Assembly (NCBI GenBank): GCA_902796625.1
Contig: CADBPX010000025.1
Span: 1 to 11,642 of the forward strand
Origin: an uncultured Pseudomonadota bacterium
GTDB lineage: Bacteria; Pseudomonadota; Alphaproteobacteria; RF32; CAG-239
Direction of reading: 5' to 3'
Length of the DNA stretch: 11,642 bases
Both the position numbers and the translations under genes were made by a program. The notes below the pieces were generated by a model. It searched no databases and was not told where the DNA came from. It saw only the letters and a list, made by a program, of their open reading frames with translations. How positions within the stretch are numbered: the stretch's first letter is position 1; every line of letters starts with the position of its first letter. This document shows positions 6,550-11,642 of this stretch, piece after piece.

Positions 6550-8379
6550 ATGAAAAACTTTGATAAATTTAATCTGCCAGCCTATATAGTATACTTTTTA
6601 GGATATTTTTTTACAATTAACTTTTGCAGAATATTTAATTCATCTTATACATTAGATCTGTTGCAACAGCAAGGTTATGTGATAACTTTTTCCATAATTT
6701 TTACGCTGTTATCAAATATATGGAATTATCAAAAAAAGCATACAATATTATTTATTGCGATAATTTTTCTTTATTTTATATCAGCCTATATTAAAAGATC
6801 CGTCGGCATGATTCTAACTGAACGTGAAATTGTTCATACCATAGGTTTTGGAACTGTGTTATTTAGTATTGTATCATATCTGTGGCATCTTTCTGATTTG
6901 AATAAATATTTAGTGTTAAAAAAAATATCAAAATTCTTTACAGCTATTTTCTTTATTACCATTCTTTTACCTGCGTTGTGTATGATCGGTTATTTTATAG
7001 TCAGCGATAAACATCTGTTATCTTCGGATATAATACTTACCTTATTCCAAACAAATTTACCTGAGATTAATTCATATTTAGCTGAACAAAACCTCCTTAT
7101 TTGGGGCATAACTTTTACTGCTATAATTACAATTATATCGGTACTGTTAAAAATGTTAACCATGTTAAAATCAGTGAAGTGTTCCGCATGGCTTAACATA
7201 ATCACCGGTTGCTTTTTAATTTATCTTTCATGTTGCAGCTTACCTCGCCTCTCTTCTTGTTTTGCAATAAATATGATAAAAACCGTGCACTCTACTTTGA
7301 AAAGTTTTCAAATGTATGAGCAAAACAGACATGCCAGAGAGATCAAAATTTCCAATCTCCAAAAATATATAGATAAAAATGACGTAACCTCAGGAATTTA
7401 CGTATTGGTTATAGGAGAATCAACAGCACGTGATCATATGGGAGTATATGGTTATGACAGATCAACAACACCATGGATGCAAAATTTGTTAAATAAAGAT
7501 AATGCCGTTATCTTTACAAATGCTTATTCCAACCATGTACATACCGTTCCGTCTGTTCAATTTGCCTTAACCAGCCAAAATCAGTATTCATCTGTTGAAT
7601 TAAAAGATTCCTATTCAATTGTTGATATTGCAAATGCTCTCGGTTTTAAAACGTATTGGATTTCCAATCAAAAACATTTCAGCGTAGCAAATACCCCTTT
7701 AACGACTATAGCTAACACAACAGATCATCAAGTTTGGTTAAATACGTATATAGGTACCAAAACATCTACAACTTATTATGATGAAAAGTTAGCTGAAAAT
7801 ATTCCGGATTTATCAAAAACAGATAAGGTGTTAATTATTGTACATCTTATGGGATGTCACGCAGTATATATTGATAGATATAATTCTGATTTTGATATCT
7901 TCTCTGGAAAAAACAAAAGAGTAGATTCTTATGATAATGCTGTTTATCATAATGATTATGTACTAAAAAAATTATATGATGCTGTTAAAAATTATCCTCA
8001 TTTTAAGGCTTTTGTATTTTTCTCAGATCATGGCGAAGATCCGGACAGAGGACTTACACACGAAAGTTCTAAATTCACATATGAAATGAGCAGAATTCCT
8101 TTATTGACAATATTTTCAAACGTCTTTATCCAAGAAAGAAAAGAGACTTTTAATGAATTGAAAAAACATAGAGATAGTTTTTGGACCAGTGATCTGCTAT
8201 ATGATATGCTTGCCGATATTATCGGCTTTTCGGAAGACATGACGTCTAAACCTAAATATAAATTATCCTCTAAAGATTATAAAATGGACATCTCTGAACT
8301 GACAACAGTCCATTCTGAAAGACATATAAGTGATGATCCGCATATAAAACAAAACCTTTTCCCAACGGAGGAACAATAA
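6550..8379 (+). CDS. Phosphoethanolamine transferase-like membrane enzyme (sulfatase superfamily)
   Basis: This 609-residue protein has about six or seven hydrophobic segments in the first 230 residues, followed by a periplasmic alkaline-phosphatase/sulfatase-fold domain. The pre-catalytic motif QTNLPE (167-172) and the catalytic motif IGEST with Glu290 resemble the EptA/CptA family. Other matches are HLMGCH (His432, His437), DHGED (Asp493, His494) and His504. By eye, Glu290, Asp493, His494 and His504 match MCR-1 Glu246, Asp465, His466 and His478. The residue matching the MCR-1 nucleophile Thr285 is Ser327 (in AYSNHVHTVPS). Relatives move phosphoethanolamine from phosphatidylethanolamine onto lipid A, core sugars or other periplasmic acceptors. 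The acceptor here cannot be told, and a different transferred group is possible. The wording is closer to CptA-type than to MCR/EptA. The gene overlaps the next by one base. Confidence 0.82.
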   Translation: MKNFDKFNLPAYIVYFLGYFFTINFCRIFNSSYTLDLLQQQGYVITFSIIFTLLSNIWNYQKKHTILFIAIIFLYFISAYIKRSVGMILTEREIVHTIGFGTVLFSIVSYLWHLSDLNKYLVLKKISKFFTAIFFITILLPALCMIGYFIVSDKHLLSSDIILTLFQTNLPEINSYLAEQNLLIWGITFTAIITIISVLLKMLTMLKSVKCSAWLNIITGCFLIYLSCCSLPRLSSCFAINMIKTVHSTLKSFQMYEQNRHAREIKISNLQKYIDKNDVTSGIYVLVIGESTARDHMGVYGYDRSTTPWMQNLLNKDNAVIFTNAYSNHVHTVPSVQFALTSQNQYSSVELKDSYSIVDIANALGFKTYWISNQKHFSVANTPLTTIANTTDHQVWLNTYIGTKTSTTYYDEKLAENIPDLSKTDKVLIIVHLMGCHAVYIDRYNSDFDIFSGKNKRVDSYDNAVYHNDYVLKKLYDAVKNYPHFKAFVFFSDHGEDPDRGLTHESSKFTYEMSRIPLLTIFSNVFIQERKETFNELKKHRDSFWTSDLLYDMLADIIGFSEDMTSKPKYKLSSKDYKMDISELTTVHSERHISDDPHIKQNLFPTEEQ

Positions 8380-9614
8380 TGCTCAACTTAATTTGGACCG
8401 GTTTCTTTATTGCAGGATTTATTTCAGCGATTGTACAATCTTTTTATCTCGGAAATAGCGGAATATGGAATGAAATAACCAACCATCTTTTTGAAGCGGC
8501 AACAAATGCGTTTCAACTATCTCTTAATCTTACCGGAATGCTTTGCTTGTGGTTAGGTCTATTAAAAATAGCGGAAAAAAGCGGACTGACGGAAATTTTT
8601 GCCAAAGCTTTACGCCCTCTGTTTCGTATTATAATGCCGGAAATTCCTTCTAATCACCCGGCAATAGGCTCTATTGTCATGAACATGGCAGCCAATATGT
8701 TGGGCTTGGATAATGCCGCAACTCCGATGGGATTAAAGGCCATGGAACAAATGCAAGAAATAAATTCACATAAAGATCGAGCTTCGCCGGCGCAAATTAT
8801 GTTTATCGTTATCAATGCTTCAGCAATCACCATTCTACCGGTATCTATCCTTATGTATCGCCATTTACAAGGCGCAACCAATCCGGCAGCAGTTTTTATT
8901 CCTATTTTGTTGGCAACGACCTGCTCTACAGTTGCTGGTTTTCTAGCTGTTGCATTCACCCAAAAACTCAATATTTTCAATAGGACAATATTGCTGTATT
9001 TTATTGGTATATTATCCATTATAGGTATAATAAGCTTTTACTTTTGCTCATTGGATGACAATCAACGAATAGCATATTCTGAAACTTTCGGTAATGCCTT
9101 AATTTTATCTTTTATTGCCGTTTTCTTAATTTTCGGTCTGACGAAAAGAATTAATTTATATGAAACATTTATTGATGGAGCTAAAGAAGGCTTTCAAATT
9201 GCCGTACAAATTATACCGTACCTCGTGGCGATGTTGACAGCCATTGCCGTTATAAGATATTCCGGTGTTTTAGACGGAATTGTTATGCTATTTACAAAAT
9301 TATTTGCATTAATCAATATTAACACTGACTTTACCCCTGCTCTATCAACGGCTTTAATGAAACCGCTATCCGGTAACGGAGCCAGAGCAATGATGATTGA
9401 AACCATGCAAACTTACGGAGCCGATAGCTTTCCGGCTTTCGTTTCGGCCACAATTCAGGGGTCAACCGAAACAACTTTTTATGTTATTGCACTATACTTC
9501 GGAGCCGTTAAAATATCTAAAACCGGAGCGGCACTTCCCTGTGCGTTATTTGCTGATTTAATCGGAATTATTGCGGCTATTATATTTTCTTATTTATTTT
9601 ATGCGGGGGTTTAA
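8379..9614 (+). CDS. Fused SpmA/SpmB-like membrane protein (nucleoside-recognition Gate domains)
   Basis: This 411-residue, very hydrophobic protein has an N-terminal half matching spore maturation protein A, with its hallmark stretch NMAANMLGLDNAATPMGLKAM (102-122). The C-terminal half matches SpmB, with KPLSGNGARAM (328-338) and STETTFY (362-368). Each half holds a Gate/nucleoside-recognition-type domain. In Bacillus the separate SpmA and SpmB proteins are needed for spore-core dehydration. Fused versions occur in non-sporulating Gram-negatives, where the role is unknown; transport of a small solute is only a guess. Nothing else here suggests sporulation. The start codon overlaps the upstream stop (TAATG) behind a strong GGAGGAA site (8367-8373), and the stop overlaps the dtd start by one base, so translation is probably coupled. 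The family call is firm; the function is open. Confidence 0.9.
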   Translation: MLNLIWTGFFIAGFISAIVQSFYLGNSGIWNEITNHLFEAATNAFQLSLNLTGMLCLWLGLLKIAEKSGLTEIFAKALRPLFRIIMPEIPSNHPAIGSIVMNMAANMLGLDNAATPMGLKAMEQMQEINSHKDRASPAQIMFIVINASAITILPVSILMYRHLQGATNPAAVFIPILLATTCSTVAGFLAVAFTQKLNIFNRTILLYFIGILSIIGIISFYFCSLDDNQRIAYSETFGNALILSFIAVFLIFGLTKRINLYETFIDGAKEGFQIAVQIIPYLVAMLTAIAVIRYSGVLDGIVMLFTKLFALININTDFTPALSTALMKPLSGNGARAMMIETMQTYGADSFPAFVSATIQGSTETTFYVIALYFGAVKISKTGAALPCALFADLIGIIAAIIFSYLFYAGV

Positions 9615-10051
9615 TGAAAGTATTAGTGCAAAAAGTATTATCTGCCGCGGTCAGCGTTGCGCATAATGAAGTAGCTTCCATTAAAAATGGCTATGTCTTG
9701 TTTATAGGTATCAATAAAGACGATTCCAAAGCTCAAGCCGAATATTTAGCTAAAAAAGTAGCCTCATTGCGTATCTTTACCGATGAAAATGATAAGATGA
9801 ACCTTTCCGTATGTGATGTCAGAGGTGAAATTCTTGCTATATCACAATTTACTCTAGCCGCCGATTTAAGCCATGGCAACAGACCGGGATTTTCTTCTGC
9901 CGAAGAGCCGCATAAGGCGCAAATTTTATACGATTACTTTGTTGATGAGCTGAAAAAACATAATATTACTGTTAAAACCGGCATATTCCAAGCTCATATG
10001 GAGGTTTCTCTGATTAATGACGGGCCGTGTACTTTTTGGTTGGAAAAATGA
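9614..10051 (+). CDS. dtd: D-aminoacyl-tRNA deacylase (Dtd)
   Basis: This complete 145-residue protein has the standard length for the DTD family. It hydrolyses D-amino acids, and mischarged glycine, from tRNA in the cytoplasm as a homodimer. The two signature blocks are intact: SQFTL (77-81), and NDGPCT with the Gly137-cis-Pro138 pair that screens chirality. SHGNRPGFSSAEEPHKA is also typical. Cys139 replaces the more usual Val after Pro, a mild variation. The ATG overlaps the spmAB stop by one base, with a GGGGG ribosome site (9605-9609) inside spmAB. It is the last gene of the operon. The convergent minus-strand gene ends three bases beyond its stop, and no terminator hairpin is visible between them. 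Confidence 0.97.
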   Translation: MKVLVQKVLSAAVSVAHNEVASIKNGYVLFIGINKDDSKAQAEYLAKKVASLRIFTDENDKMNLSVCDVRGEILAISQFTLAADLSHGNRPGFSSAEEPHKAQILYDYFVDELKKHNITVKTGIFQAHMEVSLINDGPCTFWLEK

Positions 10052-10054
10052 GAT

Positions 10055-11642
10055 TTAAAAGTAATATTTGATAGTCACTTCTGACTGATCCCAATTATGC
10101 CCTTCTTTATTATGGCTGTAATTATAACTCAGATTTAAAAATATATTACGGCTAAGATCGACAGATATTCCGGTTTGATAAACCGTCCGATCAGCAAAAA
10201 TTCTAGTGGCATAATTTTTTTCCACACCTCCCCAGAAACGAACAATATTCCAGTCCTTGAATACGCCTATTTCCGGACTAATTCCTCCCCATTGATTTCC
10301 GGGAATAAATCCTCCGTATTGACCAGAAATACCCAGAATACCATACAACCAAAACATTTGAGCAATATCATATGTTTGCCCCATACCAAAGCGTCCGGAA
10401 AAAACATAACCTTCTTTATCGGTTTGCGGATTAAATTCGCGATGAATATTAAAATCAGTTACATAAGAATATGGTTTAAAAATACGATCAGCCGGCACCA
10501 ATGAGGTAATTCTCAATCCGTTGATATACTGTAGAACAAATTTATGCTTTTGATTGTAGTATCTCCATTGATTTTCCAAGACATTCACTCCGGCGCCGCG
10601 AATCATACCATAATTATCATCGGTAAAACTTGTATATGCAGGGCTCAAAGTAATAAGTTCATAAGATTTATGATGTTTAACCCCTCCTCCCAACGAAACG
10701 TGAGCAGAATTATGTGAATACAACGGATTTTCTCCACTTAATTTTTTTTCTTCAACCTGAGCCATTTGGCTACGTTTGCGCAGAACATCAAAGCTTTTCC
10801 GGCGATATTCTTTCAATGGCAAATTTTTAATTATGTATTCGTATTGGTAATATTCGTATGCGGTGGAAAGAAGTTCGACCTGTTCTGTTGCGGGCAAATT
10901 ATCCAGGCTGTTATTTTTTTCCTTAATAAATCTGATAAATTGTTCATATTGCTGTTCATTCATTTCATGCAACTGTGCCTGAATTTTCGTATATCGTGCC
11001 GGACGATAATTGACGTTTTCGACTAAATTCGGAACATTGTTGATAGTTTTAAGAGTATCTAAAGGAATTGCCCAAACCGTATATTTTGATGTTAAATCTA
11101 AATCCGGCCGAACAGCCTCGAGTAACTCCAAAAGCATATAAGAACAATTTTTACTCAAGAAAAAATATTGAACTTGAGCATTTTTCATTTCATATAAGTG
11201 ATTTATGAAAGATATAGTTTCTTTATTTGAAAGATTAAGTTTATATTCCCAAATATCTCTATTTTCTATATTATTATAAGTATTTATAATATTCCAATAC
11301 GGGCTGATTTGATAACTCCCCATATAACCGCCGAACAATCCTTTTAGGGCAAATATCACACCGGTATCCGAGCCGGAATTGGCGCCAAAATTTGCCCCGT
11401 GAGCTAACATCTGAGTTCCTTTACGAGCGGTATCAACACGTATCAGCGTATGACCGAATAATGATGCCGGATTACTCATGTAAGCATCGGTAAATAACAG
11501 AGTTATGCTTTTAGGTTGAATATCATTGATAAACTGTTGATATTCTGTACAATCGTCCAAGTTACCTTTAACAATATTTCTTTCCTGCAACCAATTAAAT
11601 CTGGCCGGAAATTCGCATTTTTGCAAACCTTGAGAAAATGCC
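10055..11642 (-). CDS. DUF4105-domain protein with probable outer-membrane barrel (5' end cut)
   Basis: The frame is open to the right edge, so the N-terminus and any signal peptide lie outside; about 528 residues are visible. The upstream part matches the DUF4105 family, with NPASLFGHTLIRV (His codon at 11450-11452) and FLSKNCSYMLLELLE (Cys codon at 11144-11146). A His-then-Cys order recalls permuted papain-like (NlpC/P60-related) domains, which is inference. From about 10670 down to the stop, the protein has repeated amphipathic, aromatic-rich beta-type stretches and ends in KYYF. This fits an outer-membrane beta-barrel whose final strand carries a C-terminal aromatic. Together the layout suggests a periplasmic enzyme-like domain anchored by a barrel. 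Substrate and role are unknown. It converges on dtd with a 3-base gap. An internal TTG at 11626 is not needed as a start because coding similarity continues upstream. Confidence 0.8.
   Translation of the reverse strand, partial: AFSQGLQKCEFPARFNWLQERNIVKGNLDDCTEYQQFINDIQPKSITLLFTDAYMSNPASLFGHTLIRVDTARKGTQMLAHGANFGANSGSDTGVIFALKGLFGGYMGSYQISPYWNIINTYNNIENRDIWEYKLNLSNKETISFINHLYEMKNAQVQYFFLSKNCSYMLLELLEAVRPDLDLTSKYTVWAIPLDTLKTINNVPNLVENVNYRPARYTKIQAQLHEMNEQQYEQFIRFIKEKNNSLDNLPATEQVELLSTAYEYYQYEYIIKNLPLKEYRRKSFDVLRKRSQMAQVEEKKLSGENPLYSHNSAHVSLGGGVKHHKSYELITLSPAYTSFTDDNYGMIRGAGVNVLENQWRYYNQKHKFVLQYINGLRITSLVPADRIFKPYSYVTDFNIHREFNPQTDKEGYVFSGRFGMGQTYDIAQMFWLYGILGISGQYGGFIPGNQWGGISPEIGVFKDWNIVRFWGGVEKNYATRIFADRTVYQTGISVDLSRNIFLNLSYNYSHNKEGHNWDQSEVTIKYYF

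Noticed and set aside
8379..9614. SpmA/SpmB similarity as evidence of sporulation
   Set aside because: Fused SpmAB proteins occur in many non-sporulating Gram-negatives, and all other genes here indicate an alphaproteobacterium.
1..11642. Mobile elements, CRISPR arrays, tRNA/rRNA genes or defence islands
   Set aside because: No transposase, spaced direct repeats, RNA-gene folds or defence-type domains are visible; almost all bases are within recognised genes.

Overview
The window looks like core chromosome of an AT-rich, Gram-negative alphaproteobacterium. The sigma-70 protein has the alphaproteobacterial-type region 1.2, and a GatB/YqeY gene precedes dnaG-rpoD, with a divergent ftsEX pair next to a gene for an MJ0042-type zinc-ribbon membrane protein. 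A phosphoethanolamine-transferase-like enzyme and a probable outer-membrane barrel protein fit a diderm envelope. The AT-richness would suit a host-associated or gut lineage, but this is inference and I do not name a genus.

Layout. Positions 1-1107 (minus strand) carry ftsE followed by the N-terminal part of ftsX, which is cut by the left edge. A short divergent region (1108-1223) separates them from a plus-strand block: zinc-ribbon membrane protein (1224-1967), GatB/YqeY protein (1997-2449), dnaG primase (2453-4240) and rpoD (4354-6441). No terminator is visible inside this block. rpoD has its own good promoter and ends in a strong hairpin terminator that begins inside its stop codon. This is an alphaproteobacterial form of the macromolecular-synthesis arrangement, linking replication priming with the housekeeping sigma factor.

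A second plus-strand operon follows: a membrane-anchored phosphoethanolamine-transferase-like enzyme (6550-8379), a fused SpmA/SpmB-like membrane protein (8379-9614) and D-aminoacyl-tRNA deacylase dtd (9614-10051). Successive genes overlap by one base, so translation is probably coupled. A minus-strand gene converges on dtd with a 3-base gap and runs off the right edge. It encodes a DUF4105-type domain followed by what looks like an outer-membrane beta-barrel.

Most of the window is housekeeping and I see no clear undescribed system. The points most worth checking are a Ser at the expected nucleophile position of the transferase, the three-gene overlapping operon that places an SpmAB fusion in a probable non-sporulator, the His/Cys pair plus barrel architecture of the DUF4105 protein, and a long acidic low-complexity insertion in RpoD. 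No intergenic stretch exceeds about 120 bases. I found no RNA genes, CRISPR arrays, insertion sequences or origin.
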